64,000 nt of DNA, from the NCBI GenBank assembly GCA_026018925.1, contig JAKSZU010000012.1, positions 26,711,814 to 26,775,813 on the forward strand, written 5' to 3'. The notes under the pieces were generated by a model that did no database searches, was not told the origin of the DNA, and was given only the letters and a program-made list of their open reading frames with translations. Every line of letters begins with the position of its first letter. Within the stretch, counting starts at the first letter, position 1. Below, in pieces: positions 44,443 through 56,808 of the stretch. Both the position numbers and the translations under genes were made by a program. Origin of the DNA: Tupaia tana (Eukaryota; Chordata; Mammalia; Scandentia; Tupaiidae).

Positions 44443-46520
44443 TTGTATCTTAAAATACTAAAATATAAAAACATTATTTCGGAACTATGGAGAGTTGTAA
44501 TGTGATTTCCAACCATGTATGAATCACATTACAGTAATGAAAGATGAACATAGTGGGTTGTCTCCTGTATTTGTAATGTAAACAGAGATGATGCTCTATA
44601 TCCTATACATCACATATCTGCTTTTCTTATAATAAAATCCTTGCATGTCTAGGTTTTCAGTGCCACAATTCATGCATCTTTCTCTTTTCTTGCATTTATT
44701 CATGATATTTTGATTCTTAATCGTATTTAGCCAACTGCCATTCTTACCTACCCATTATCATTAGTTCTTGGTCTTCCTAATTTTAATGACACTACTCTGT
44801 TTCAGTTGTGGTTTCCACTAGCTTCTGGCTTTATCTTCTGCTTTCTCTTCAAAGTTCCATTTTCATTTGATCTCATCTCCCTAAATCACAGTGAGAACAG
44901 ATTATAAGATTAATGTACCTGTTTTGCCTTTCCAGGTTTTGATGAAGTAGTTACTTATACTTCCTTCCAACTCCTATTGTGTTGTAAAATAATATGTAAT
45001 TGGCTTTGATGGCTGATGGATAAATAACAGTTAAAAGCACATACTTGCATCCTTTTGAATGTGTCAGAAGAAATTCGAGCAGGAAGTGATTTGAAAGTTA
45101 AGTACTTTCCCTCATGTATATAGCTCCTCCTGCGTTTTTTACAGCCATAAGTTTTAAGGGAATTATAACATTTATTCCACTATTCTAAACACTGCAATTG
45201 TTTATCAGTGAGAAGGTCAGATCTTCCTTCAGAGAGTCACAGGGACTTTGAAGTAGGACATCTTCTCTTCGGGGGACCACTGCCTGTGGTGCACTAACAC
45301 TTGCTCTGTCTCCTTATTTTTTTCCTCCCATGTTCCCATTTTGATTTACGTTTATTTTCTCTTGCTTTCCCATAGTATCTAATAAACAGTAACAGCCTAT
45401 CTACTCATAACTGTCTTTATTCTCTAACCCAACAACATACTTATTTTTTTCCTGAAACGAATGCACACACACTATGGACTCTTTATGTGCTTATCTAACT
45501 GTTCATTGCCTTGCTTCTCTTAGCCTGCCAGATCCTTGTGGTTATTTTCTCATACTTAACATTTTGTTTTTACTTTTAAGTTTGTTAGAAGCATTTTATC
45601 TGCAGTGAGAGTGTAAGCATATTTAATGAAATTTAAGTGCTACAATTCTTACTAACAGTAAGTGGGTATAGGTTTCATCCTTTGAATCTGTTTGACTGTG
45701 AAGGTCTTTTCAGTGCTCCAGGCACATTGTATTTCCATTTTCAAATCTATTCTTTCTTTTAGAGTTATTTGTCAAGTTCTTGTTTTATGCTTGAATTTTC
45801 TAGCAGAAAACAGTCATAAATGATACAATGTATATTCAATGAGTAATCAACTTATTTCATTTACCCTCATATATAGTTATCAGTGCCCCTCACTACATCA
45901 CACTGAACGATGGATTTGTTCTTACAGACCCTCAGTCCCTTCAGCATTGACAAACCATATGTCAGCTGTTAATCCCACCAGGAAAAAAGAGAGCATTTGT
46001 TAACACCTATTCCATCCTACAGTTCTCTTTTCAACAGGAATGTATGTACACATACACTTCCTGGAGATGGAGTCAAAGTATTCCTGAAGATATGAAAAAT
46101 ATGCTAATGAAAATATTTTATAATGTGGAATTTTATTGCCTTGAGAAATGAAAATTTTTCTCACTATCTTAAATAAAAAAAAAAAAAAAAAAACAGATGG
46201 AGGGAAGATGAAGGAAGGAGTTGGTTTTGCACCTGAAGAATAGACAAATACCTCAGGGGCAAGAACTGGAAATGAAAAGTCATCAGTAATCTGAGAATGA
46301 GGAATTCAAATAAAAAGTATAGATGAACTAAGAGGTACATTGGGGCAATCACTACAGTAAGTCTAAGCCCCTCTTCCCTCTGGAGCACCAGCATCTGCAT
46401 GGTCATCAACTGACACTCCCCATTGTGTTTACTCCATTCTAAGCTATCAGAATCTCAGAAAGAAATCTTAATTTGCTTATGGTAAATCTTTTGAATTCTG
46501 ACCTCAAGACGTGAGGAATA
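44443..46520 (+). other. 3' flank of copy B
   Basis: Homologous to 35190-37820 of duplicon A, without A's two SINEs. No gene. Confidence 0.6.
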
Positions 46521-46884
46521 AGGATTAGATTTATATAACTTTTTCATTGGAAGTCAGAGCAGTGTTTATCAAAAAAGTTACAACAAAAAAATTGATTTTT
46601 TTTTAAAGGGAGAAATTAAATTTTCAATTAAAAAAAAAACATGATCTACATTCACCACCTAAACCATCAGTCATTAAGGTTTTAGTGACTTTTTAGTTAC
46701 TCAAGGATACTTTCTAGAAAGCTGGGCTATATTCCCCCCCTTCATTGTTTATCATTTTCCATTGTTATCCCCGTTCTGTTCCATAAGGGCTTGGGTTGTA
46801 GAGTCATGTGTCAGTCTTTACTACTCATAGTCTAAGAACAAAAATATACAAATATGTCAATTTAGCAACTATATCAATATAGCA

Positions 46885-47052
46885 CACCTATATGGAATGG
46901 AAATACTGCAATCCCTTCTCCTCCATCTATCCTTTCGAGATTTTTGTGCATGCACGCAAATGTGCCCTGTGTGTTTCTTAAGCTGCTGGATCCAGGACTC
47001 AAACCACATGGTCAGTCATGTGAGACCTAGTTGCCTAACCACAGTCCGCCAT
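46885..47052 (-). mobile_element. Partial older SINE
   Basis: GCAATCCCTTCTCCTCCATC, GATTTTTGTGCATGCACGC, and CCAGGACTCAAACCACATGG head. The poly-T end is missing. Confidence 0.65.
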
Positions 47053-47417
47053 ACTGGGTCCAAATACTGTGCACTTATTCTAATGAAACTCGTGGACATG
47101 TCTTCCTTGGCTAAACGAATTTTGGCCTTTAGTGATTGCCTATTTCACATTCTGAAAACTATAGTTTCTTTGTGCTTATTTTGGGCCTGTCTAGGCTCAG
47201 TGGCTTTCCTAAAATAGCATTCAATTGTGATAACGTGAACTGTGTACTTCATTATCTAAATAGAAAAACCATGCTGTACTTTAGGGGATTGTGTGACTCT
47301 GTCCCTGAAGGTAGTATACCAGAATTGCAATAGTGAGAATTTTGTACCACTTCACTGGTATGGAGGCAAGAGAAGGCAGCCCTAAGTTGTACAATTAGTG
47401 AATGTTCAAATAAGACT

Positions 47418-47956
47418 TTTTTTTTTTGAGATTTTTGCTATAGGGCATATGTGCTGACCAGAGAGATAGAGAGAGACAAAGAGATAGAAAGTGAAAAATC
47501 ACTCCCCAGGGGACATTGCCACACCACCTCATTCTTTTTTTTTTTTTGGAGATATTTTTGCTATAGGGCATGTCCGCTCACCAGACAGACAGAGAGAGAC
47601 AGAGAGACAAAAAGCGAGAAATCACCCCTCGGGGGGATGGCCACGCCGCAATCCCTTCTCCTCCAGTCTCCTCTTGGGATCTTGGGCATGCACGCACACG
47701 AGACCGGAGTGAGTTTTAAACTACCAGGTTGGGGATGCAAACTGCAGTCGACTACATGGGATCCGGTGACATAACCATTACGCTAACTGCTGGTCCCGCC
47801 ACACCTCATTCTTTCTTCTCCTTTCTCCTCTCAGGTTTCAGGCATGCACACACATGTGCCCAGCTTGACTTTTAAGCCACCAGATCCAGGACTCAAACCA
47901 CGGTCGACTATATAGTAATACAGAGATGAAACCTATATGCTATCTTCTGGTCCCTC
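47418..47956 (-). mobile_element. SINE split by a younger SINE
   Basis: Outer copy parts are 47418-47528 and 47798-47956 (TTCTTTCTTCTCCTTTCTCC to TCTTCTGGTCCC). Confidence 0.75.
47529..47797 (-). mobile_element. Younger nested SINE
   Basis: Near-consensus copy. CACCTCATTCTTT before and CACCTCATTCTTT after mark the target duplication. Confidence 0.85.
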
Positions 47957-48547
47957 AAATTAACCTTTTAAAATATGGTTCAGGTTAGTTTATTTACACA
48001 TGCAAGCCATCTTTTACAAATAGTTTAAATATGGTGGATTTATTTATACTTGTAGCGAGTGCCTAAACGATGACTGCATATTTTTTTACATAGCCTCAAC
48101 AAACAACCTACGTTCTTTCTGGCCCAAATGACATCTTCTGTACTTTAATTTAATTCTTCTAAATAAGTGGTATGCTCCACTTATTTCTAATTACAAACAT
48201 ATTAGGATTTTCTGCACATCTTGTTTTTAAAATAATTTTATTGAAATTTCTAATTTAAATATATAACTATTATTTACCTTTGTAGGGTACAGTGTGATTT
48301 TTCAAAGTATGTATTCTATGTGTAATAATCAAACCATGGATATAAATACATGTACCATCTCAAAAACTAAATTGGACTTTAAATACCTATTTTCTTTAAT
48401 CATAAGTTTCTATGATAAGAAAATGCAATATTTGTATTTCTGTAAGAAAATGATTCACAGAATATACTGGAGAAAAGATATGCTTTTGAAAAGAAAATAA
48501 TTCAGATTTGTAAAAGAAAAAATGTTAGTTTGTTCTATTATATGATT
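47957..48547. other. Unassigned AT-rich sequence right of duplicon B
   Basis: Nothing recognised. Confidence 0.5.
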
Positions 48548-48800
48548 TTTTAGTGAGAGATTTTTGGTATAAGGCACAAGCTCTCGCCAGAGACACCGAG
48601 ACAGAGAGACAGAAAGTGAGATATTAACCCCCAGGGGGATGGCCTGGTCACAATCCTGTCATTTACAATCTCCTCTTGGAATTTCGAGCATGTACGCACA
48701 CCTGCCTGTCAGGAGTTTCAAGTTGTCAGGGTTGGGACTTGATCTGTGGTCCACTAAGTGGGAGTCCAGAGAAGTAAATATTACGCCATTTGCTAGTCCT
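48548..48800 (-). mobile_element. Older tRNA-derived SINE
   Basis: AGTGAGAGATTTTTGGTATAAGGCAC to GCCATTTGCTAGTCC. Confidence 0.75.
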
Positions 48801-49049
48801 GTAAATTGTTCTATTGTAAAAGAAATAAACAGAATGTTCTCTGATCCTTGATTTCACTTTCATCAGCCTACTTTTATGATTCCATCTTTATCTTTACAGC
48901 TATTTGGAAGAAAATAAAACCTAAGCAAAACAAAACACAGCTTGTAACAGAAATGTGTGCTGGAATGTTGCTGGTCTAGTCTTTCATATGATAAATAACT
49001 CTTTATCACTTTATATTTATATTTATTTTTTCACTTTATATAATTTATT

Positions 49050-49295
49050 GGTAGACTTATGTCACAAAGTGTATACATTTGCCAGAGAGAGACAGAGAGG
49101 GGAAAGTGAGAAATCATCCCCAAGCAGGAAGGTCACATCACAACCCTCCCTTCTCTTCCATTCTCTTCTAGGGATTGTGGATATGCATGCACACATGCCC
49201 AGCATGTTTTTCAAGCTGCCAAGTATAGACTTGAACTGCGGAGGTGGCTGTGTGGCATCCAGTGCTTTAAACACCATGCCACTCATTGGCCAGTA
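49050..49295 (-). mobile_element. Older SINE holding the array breakpoint
   Basis: ACTTATGTCACAAAGTGTATACATTTGCC start, GATTGTGGATATGCATGCACAC middle, head GCCACTCATTGGCC. Only the part after 49134 is repeated in the array (54091-54250, 59020-59180, 63945 onward). Confidence 0.75.
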
Positions 49296-49640
49296 AGTAG
49301 TTCATTTAAAATCGCCACCCCCCCCCCAAATTCTCTACTGTAAAAGAAAACTTTAACTTCTAGAATTATGTGTCAAAAGCGTGAATGTTATTCACATCCA
49401 TTTACTGTGTTTGTACCACATATAGTGTGTGTGAAAGAGTAGAGTCTGAGGAAGGACGTTTAGAAGAAAAAAGAGAGGTAAAGCTTTAGTGGGACAAAGA
49501 AAAGTGATATCTGTTGAACAAAATTTTATAGTTTATCAGCTGACTAGGGAGAAATATTCACATGATGGAATATTCACTTTGTAAGCTAAATAATGTGATT
49601 AAATGGATAAAAGAAAATTAAATAAAAAAAGTGTGAATGT

Positions 49641-49894
49641 AGGGACCAACAGATGATATAGTGGTCACATCACTGGATTCCCATATGGCTGACCACAATT
49701 TGAATCCTAGACCCAATGGCTTAATAATCAGGCTGAGCGAGTGTATATGCATGCCCAAGATCCTGGAGAAGACTGGAGAAGGGATTGCAGTGTGACCATC
49801 TACCTGGGGGGGGGGGTGATTTCTCACTTTCCCTCTCAGTATTTATGTCTCTTTCTCTCTGATGAGGGCACACACTCTATCGCAAACACTTGTA
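49641..49894 (+). mobile_element. tRNA-derived SINE in array unit U1
   Basis: GGGACCAACAGATGATATAGTGG to CTCTATCGCAAACACTTG. Same insertion at 54595-54847 and 59523-59776. Confidence 0.82.
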
Positions 49895-49904
49895 AAAAAA
49901 GTCA

Positions 49905-50170
49905 TGTTCCTGGTAGACACTATGCTAAGTAAAGTAAATCAGATACTGAAAGAAAAATACTGAATTATTTCATGTATGGGAAATTTTAAAAAAAGGGAAA
50001 AAAAGGTGCTTACATAAACAGAAACAGAAACGGAAACAATGGAAACCTAGGGTTGCAAAATAGGATGAGAAGAAATGAGATATAAGTTAAAGCAGAAGTG
50101 TAGCATGAACAAGTCTAGAGTTTGAATGTATAACATGTGACTGAATTTAAAATTTGTTGTATTAGGGATT
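49905..50170 (+). mobile_element. L1 3'-end fragment in array unit U1
   Basis: Similar to the same L1 part as at 15500-15700 (ATGCTAAGTAAAGTAAATCAG and the GTTGCAAAATAGGATGAG stretch). Copies are at about 54855-55120 and 59784-60050. Confidence 0.55.
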
Positions 50171-50507
50171 ATTATTAGAGAAGTAATTTATAGCTATTCT
50201 ATCACAAAAGAGTTACTATGTGAGGTGATAGGTATGTCTATCTTCTTTACAATAGTACTGATTATACTATCTATAGGAATTGGATAACAACACCTTTAAA
50301 TCTGACATAAAAATTTATTTTTTTAAAAGCACATGTAGAAAAACTGGCTTTTTACACAAAATTTTTTGTTGTTAAATGGTTTGTATTATTTTTGGTTTTG
50401 ATTTTTCTCAGATTACCTTTGAAAAATCAGCACAGGATCTCTGATTTTTTTGTGTGTCTCTTAGTGATGCAGAGAAGTGTAAGTTACACAAATATGTCTT
50501 GGTTCAG

Positions 50508-50633
50508 TCCCTGGGGCAACTGTTCAAAAGGATTCTATTCCCTCCCCTGAGGATCTGAAAATGTTATACAAATGCTCCCATTCAACAGGCTGAGTTCTAC
50601 AGAAACCTGAAGACTCCTGTAAAGCAGATACAG
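50508..50633 (+). promoter_or_regulatory. OR51Q1: Candidate olfactory promoter and noncoding exon, copy U1
   Basis: EBF-like TCCCTGGGG at 50508-50516, TATACAAA at 50565-50572, and donor ACAG/GTGAAGT with exon end at 50633. The implied intron is 50634-52554, ending in TTTTTTCAG. If transcription starts about 30 bases after the TATA-like site, exon 1 would be only about 40 bases long. Confidence 0.52.
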
Positions 50634-51825
50634 GTGAAGTACCTGGTCAAAGAAGGCCAAAAAGATAGCATAAGAAGTGAGGCTGAATGGGATCCCTGTG
50701 AACTGAACAGAGATAGAAGACACTCCAGAGCTTGTAAAAGGAAGGGCAGGGCTGAAGGACTTTCCACAAACCCACTAGTTTGGTGCATTGGAAAACTGCA
50801 AAAGGATTACCAAGAGGGACTTTCTTGGTAACATCATTTCAGGATGAAGTGCAGCAGGAGAAGCTTTCTCAGAGATGGACGCACTCTTGAAGTTGAAGTC
50901 AAGGCTGGTTAAGTGATAGGCCAGGAGGAAGGATTCTGATTTCTACAGCCTAGTATTTCTTCCCTTTCTGTCCTCTCCTCCTGTTTCCTCAATCTACCCC
51001 TCACCCCCCCTTTAAAGTGGTTATGATAACAATGACGACAGCTTTCAATACACAGAGGTGACTGAGTACTGATTTAGACTATCTGTTGGTGGGCAGGAAG
51101 AGCAAATTATTATTATTTTTTGAGTTTTTAGCCTGCAAGTTGAAAGTACAAGGAGGTCTTACCAGATAGCAATAATAAAATCAAATACATAAAATAGTTT
51201 ATTCAAACCTCGGAGAATATGAGCTTAACAATTCACAGCAAACTATCAGCCAATCTAAAAGATACAATTTCTCTATGTACTGAGAGTTTCTGTTTCCTAC
51301 ATTCAATCCTATGAGGCAGTTTCACAGACACGTTTCTAATCATAATTGCAGTCTTTCCCAGAGAGTGCTCACTAGATTAATCTTTTAACATAGTTCCTGT
51401 TGATATATACCCCAGCAATAGAATGTCATGTTTGACTCATGTAAGGGCCTATTCTGGTCCTTCTGCCAAGAAATAAAAAGGTCCTCTAACTTCTGGTCTT
51501 GAAAGTTTTATCAAAGAACTTCTGTTTTTTGAAAACAGGCATTATATTTTTCTTTTTGTTTGCCTCAGCTCATTTCTCTTTTTGATGTTTGGTTGGTTTA
51601 AATGATTAAAAAACTGTCTTAAAATTGCAATTAAAATGTACTGGTTGTAGCTCACTCTTTTTTTCCTTGCCTCATGCCATCAAACAGTGCTCTGCAATTA
51701 TTTCTTCTCCACAGCTAATATTTTTAACAGCAGTAAAACTCTCCTAGAGTACCCAACAGAAAAGAAAACTATTTTCTGAACAGGTCAAAAAGTCCTTGAA
51801 TTAAAACAGATAACTGTTTTCTTGA

Positions 51826-51828
51826 AAT

Positions 51829-51876
<48 letters not shown>

Positions 51877-52335
51877 AATGTACCTATCTATCTTCTCTAT
51901 ATACATAAAATACCAGTAGAAGTACCACAGTAAGCTATATAGGTGCTACTTTACAGTAAGTTCATTCTACTCACAGAATCTCATGCCTAAAATCAGACAT
52001 GTGTTCACAGGTGTGTATATATCAGCTGTACTTTTGATTGAAAGTATTTAGATTTATATACTTTGGGGACCAACAAAATGTGTGTGTGGGAGAAAGGAAT
52101 TGAAACAACTTTAGATACCAGAGACAATATGAGAGGAGGGTGAGAAATAGGGGAAAAATAATTATGTAGATGAATGTATATGAAATAAAAAGTGAAAAAT
52201 TATTTGTTGACAATAACATGTATGATTAAGCCACTATACCATGTATGCTTTAATGATGTTCAGTAAATAAATGTAAAATAAATCAAAGTTAAAAAGTTTT
52301 CTTTTAAAAGATAAAAACAAACAAACAAACAAAAA
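51826..52335 (+). mobile_element. LINE 3' end with (ATCT)n and AAAC tail, unit U1
   Basis: Matches the 3' end of the HAL1-like element (40130-40560), including TTCATTCTACTC, CAGACATGTGTTCA and GAAAGTATTTAG. It is absent from duplicon B at about 42835 and from A. A tetranucleotide (ATCT)n run lies at its left and an (AAAC)n tail at its right. Copies in U2 and U3 differ in the tetranucleotide length. Confidence 0.6.
51828..51876 (+). repeat. (ATCT)n microsatellite in unit U1
   Basis: About 11-12 units here; shorter runs at 56778-56808 (U2) and 61709-61740 (U3). Confidence 0.93.
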
Positions 52336-52593
52336 CCAAATGACCACCTCACGCTCAGAACTTGGTGGTTGAAAAGAGATGACGAGTTATGAGTTCAAAA
52401 CAATGAAAATAAAAAAATACTGTTAACACATTTTCTAGATCTCTTCTCTTCCCCATATCCTCCTAGACAATATTTCACATAGTGAGTTCAAGTGGTCATA
52501 GAACATTTACTCAAATCCTTATGTTACCCTTTTTTGTTTGTTTGCTTTTTTCAGATTTGGCAAAGAAGTCTGTTCTCTGGCTCTCTTTCAGTC

Positions 52594-53532
52594 ATGATTT
52601 TGCCCACTAACTCCAGTGAAGTCCCCTTCTACTTCATTCTCACAGGCATTCCTGGCTTTGAGGCCTTCCATACCTGGATCTCTATTCCTTTCTGCTGTTT
52701 CTATACTGTTTCTATCATGGGCAACACCACCATACTGGCTGTCATCAGAGCAGAGCCCTCTCTGCATGAACCCATGTACCTGTTCCTGTCTATGTTGGCC
52801 CTGACAGACCTTGGGCTCACTCTCACCACGCTGCCTACAGTCATGGGGATCCTGTGGTTCAATGCTTCAAAAATCACTTTTGACGCTTGCTTTACTCAGT
52901 TCTTCTTCATCCATGCATTTTCCTTCATGGAATCTTCTGTTCTGTTGGCCATGTCCTTTGATCGTTATGTGGCCATCTGCCGGCCCCTCCGCTATGCCTC
53001 CATCCTCACTAACCAGGTCATCAGAAGAATAGGACTAGCCATCATCTGCCGCTGTGTTCTGGCTGTATTTCCTGGGTTGATCCTGCTGATACGGCTTCCC
53101 TTTTGTGGCTCCCATAATCTTTCCCACTCTTACTGCCTCCATCAGGACATGATTCACTTGGTGTGCGCTGACACCACCATCAACAATTGGTATGGATTTT
53201 TTCTAGCACTGTTTATTAATATACTGGACTCCTTGCTCATCATGCTCTCCTACGGATTCATCCTGAGAAGTGTGCTGAGACTAGGCTCCCACATGGAAAG
53301 ACTCCGCGCCCTCAATAACTGTATGTCCCACATCTTAGCTGTCTTGGTTCTCTATGTACCCATGGTGGGAGTGTCCATGACTCACCGCTTTGCCAAGCAT
53401 GCCCCTCCAATTGTACATGTCATTATGGCCAACATCTATCTCCTGGCACCGCCTGTAATGAACCCCATTATCTACAGTGTTAAGACCAAACAAATTCGTC
53501 GAGGGATTTTTCACCTTTTGTCTCATAGATAA
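52594..53532 (+). CDS. OR51Q1: OR51Q1-like olfactory receptor, array copy U1
   Basis: Odorant GPCR of 312 residues and the first member of the 4.93-kb tandem array. The frame is open from 52492, but a clear acceptor (TTTTTTCAG, ending 52554) lies between, so translation should begin at 52594. All family landmarks are present: sequon N6-S-S, D72, C99, D123-R-Y, SYC at 179-181, RALNNCMSH and NPIIY. U1 keeps the ancestral TAA immediately after LLSHR, shared with copies A (TAG) and B (TAA). It carries Arg at 133, where every other copy in the window has His. Against U2/U3 it differs by seven replacements, all between residues 133 and 190, plus the stop codon. Confidence 0.94.
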   Translation: MILPTNSSEVPFYFILTGIPGFEAFHTWISIPFCCFYTVSIMGNTTILAVIRAEPSLHEPMYLFLSMLALTDLGLTLTTLPTVMGILWFNASKITFDACFTQFFFIHAFSFMESSVLLAMSFDRYVAICRPLRYASILTNQVIRRIGLAIICRCVLAVFPGLILLIRLPFCGSHNLSHSYCLHQDMIHLVCADTTINNWYGFFLALFINILDSLLIMLSYGFILRSVLRLGSHMERLRALNNCMSHILAVLVLYVPMVGVSMTHRFAKHAPPIVHVIMANIYLLAPPVMNPIIYSVKTKQIRRGIFHLLSHR

Positions 53533-53705
53533 TTACAATATGGTGTTGTTGGGGAGGATCTTTGGTACCACAACAAAAAAGGACTTGTGAGTTCATTTAT
53601 GTATTGTTTTATTTAGCTATTTCACAATGCACACACATTTCAAAGCCTCATATTGCTTAATGTATGTTTATAAACTTGTGATTTTTAAATTTTTTTTAGC
53701 AATTT

Positions 53706-53737
<32 letters not shown>

Positions 53738-55457
53738 AAAGGGCATGTGCACTTGCCAGAGTGACAGCAGAGAGAGACAGAAAAAGAAAGTGAGAAGTCA
53801 CCCCCCAGGGGAAATGGCCACACCACAATACATTCTCCTCCATTCTCTTTTGTGATTTTGGGCACGCATGCACATGTGCCCAACATGAGTTTTAAGCCTT
53901 TGGTCTGGCAAAACCCTAGGTTTTCCACGCCACAATTCATACATTTTTGTCTTTCATGCATTAATTCATGATATCTTCGTTCTTAGACATATTTAGCTAA
54001 CAACAATTCTTGTCTATCCATTATCATTAGTTCTTGGTATTCCTAATTTTAAACATACTATGTTGTTTCATTTGTGGTTTCCACTACTTCACATCACAAC
54101 CCTCCCTTCTCTTCCATTCTCTTCTAGGGATTGTGGATATGCATGCGCACATGCCCAGCATGTTTTTCCAGCTGCCAAGTTTAGGCTTGAACTGTGGAGC
54201 TGGCTGTGTGGCATCCAGTGCTTTAAACACCATGCCACTCATTGGCCAGTAAGTAGTTCTTTTAAAATCCCCCCCCCCCCCAAATTCTCTACTGTAAAAT
54301 AAAACTTTAACTTCTAGAATTATGTGTCAAAAGTGTGAATGTTATTCACATCCATTTACTGTGTTTGTACCACATATAGTGTGTGTGAAAGAGTAGAGTC
54401 TGAAGAAAGACGTTTAGAAGAAAAATAGAGAGGTAAAGTTTAGTGGGACAAAGAAAAGTGATATCTGTTGAACATAATTTTATAGTTTATCAGCTGACTA
54501 GGGAGAAATGTTCACATGATGGAATATTCACTTTGTAAGCTAAATAATGTGATTAAATGTATAAAAGAAAATTAAATTAAAAAGTGTGAATGTAGGGACC
54601 AACAGATGATATAGTGGTCACATCACTGGATTCCCATGTGGCTGACCACAATTTGAATCCTAGACCCAATGGCTTAATAATCAGGCTGAGCGAGTGTATA
54701 TGCATGCCCAAGACCCTGGAGAAGACTGCAGAAGGGATTGCAGTGTGATCATCTACCTGGGGGGGTGATTTCTCACTTTCCCTCTCACTGTTTATGACTC
54801 TTTCTCTCTGATGAGGGCACACACTCTATCGTAAACACTTGTAAAAAAAGTCATGTTCCTGGTAGATATTATGCTAAGTAAAGTAAATCAGATACTGAAA
54901 GAAAAATACTGAATTATTTCATGTATGGGCAATTTTTAAAAAAGGGAAAAAAAGGTGCTTACATGAACAGAAACAGAAACGGAAACAATGGAGACCTAGG
55001 GTTGCAAAATAGGATGAGAAGAAATGAGATATAAGTTAAAGCAGAAGTGTCGCATGAACAAGTCTAGAGTTTGAATGTATAACATGTGACTGAATTTAAA
55101 ATTTGTTGTATTAGGGATTATTATTAGAGAAGTAATTTATAGCTATTCTATCACAAATGAGTTACTATGTGAGGTGATAGATATGTCTATCTTCTTTACA
55201 ATCGTAATGATTATCCTTTCTATAGGAATTGGATAACAACACCTTTAAATCTGACATAAAAATTTATTGTTTTAAAAGCACATGTGGAAAAACTGGCTTT
55301 TTACACAAAATTTTTTGTTTGTTAAATGGTTTGTATTATTTTTGGTTTTGATTTTTCTCAGATTACCTTTGAAAAATAAGCACAGGATCTCTGATTTTTT
55401 TGTGTGTCTCTTAGTGATGCAGAGAAGTGTAAGTTACACAAATATGTCTTGGTTCAG

Positions 55458-55583
55458 TCCCTGGGGCAACTGTTCAAAAGGATTCTACTCCCTCCCCTGA
55501 GGATCTGAAAATGTTATACAAATGCTCCCATTCAACAGGCTAAGTTCTACAGAAACCTGAAGACTCCTGTAAAGCAGATACAG
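55458..55583 (+). promoter_or_regulatory. OR51Q1: Candidate olfactory promoter and noncoding exon, copy U2
   Basis: Same module as U1: EBF-like site 55458-55466, TATACAAA 55515-55522, donor after 55583, acceptor CAG ending 57483. The array unit therefore carries its own promoter candidate. Confidence 0.52.
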
Positions 55584-56776
55584 GTGAAGTACCTGGTCAA
55601 AGAAGGCCAAAAAGATAGCATAAGAAGTGAGGTTGAATGGGATCCCTGTGAACTGAACAGAGATAGAAGACACTCCAGAGCTTGTAAAAGGAAGGGCAGG
55701 GCTGAAGGACTTTCCACAAATCCACTAGTTTGGTGCATTGGAAAACTGCAAAAGGATTACCAAGAGGGACTTTCTTGGTAACATCATTTCAGGATGAAGT
55801 GCAGCAGGAGAGGCTTTCTCAGAGATGGACGCACTCTTGAAGTTGAAGTCAAGGCTGGTTAAGTGATAGGCCAGGAGGAAGGATTCTGATTTCTACAGCC
55901 TAGGATTTCTTCCCTTTCTGTCCTCTCCTCCTGTTTCCTCAATCTACCCCTCACCCCCCTTTAAAGTGGTTATGATAACAATGACGACAGCTTTCAATAC
56001 ACAGAGGTGACTGAGTACTGATTTAGACTATCTGTTGGTGGGCAGGAAGAGCAAATTATTATTATTTTTTGAGTTTTTAGCCTGCAAGTTGAAAGTACAA
56101 GGAGGTCTTACCAGATAGCAATAATAAAATCAAATACATAAAATAGTTTATTCAAACCTCGGAGAATATGAGCTTAACAATTCACAGCAAACTATCAGCC
56201 AATCTAAAAGATATAATTTCTCTATGTACTGAGAGTTTCTGTTTCCTACATTCAATCCTATGAGGCAGTTTCACAGACACGTTTCTAATCATAATTGCAG
56301 TCTTTCCCAGAGAGTGCTCACTAGATTAATCTTTTAACATAGTTCCTGTTGATATATACCCCAGCAATAGAATGTCATGTTTGACTCATGTAAGGGCCTA
56401 TTCTGGTCCTTCTGCCAAGAAATAAAAGGTCCTCTAACTTCTGGTCTTGAAAGTTTTATCAAAGAACTTCTGATTTTTGAAAACAGGCATTATGTTTTTC
56501 CTTTGGTTTGCCTCAGCTCATTTCTCTTTTTGATGTTTGGTTGGCTTAAATGATTAAATAACTGTCTTAAAATTGCAATTAAAATGTACTGGTTGTAGCT
56601 CACTCTTTTTTTCCTTGCCTCATGCCATCAAACAGTGCTCTGCAATTATCTCTTCTCCACAGCTAATATTTTTAACAGCAATAAAACTCTCCTAGAGTAC
56701 CCAACAGAAAAGAAAACTATTTTCTGAACAGGTCAAAAAGTCCTTGAATTAAAACAGATAACTGTTTTCTTGAAAT

Positions 56777-56808
<32 letters not shown>

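Larger units (their letters stand above)
41130..49134 (+). repeat. Older duplicon B (OR51Q1-like copy B and flanks)
   Basis: The left edge is homologous to A (about 31985) and U1 (about 50205). The right part beyond 46880 is filled with SINEs and sequence with no match in A that I can see, so the right limit is uncertain. Private insertions are the SINE at 44170 and the shard at 42554. Confidence 0.68.
49135..54090 (+). repeat. Tandem array unit U1 (4956 bp)
   Basis: First unit of the array. It begins inside a minus-strand SINE (49050-49295) and ends about 560 bases after the OR stop codon. In order it holds the SINE remainder, a short LINE 3'-end insertion (about 49389-49625), a plus-strand tRNA-SINE (49641-49894), an L1 3' end (about 49905-50170), the promoter module, a LINE 3' end with an (ATCT)n run at its left (51826-52335), the OR exon and a truncated minus-strand SINE (about 53690-53915). 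Confidence 0.93.

Noticed and set aside
52492..52593. 34-residue N-terminal extension of U1 (and equivalents in U2, U3, A)
   Set aside because: It crosses a strong pyrimidine tract and AG acceptor; OR51 proteins begin just before the NSS sequon.
53335..53526. Minus-strand 63-codon open frames at the 3' end of each OR51Q1-like exon
   Set aside because: Antisense shadows conserved only because the receptor exon is conserved.
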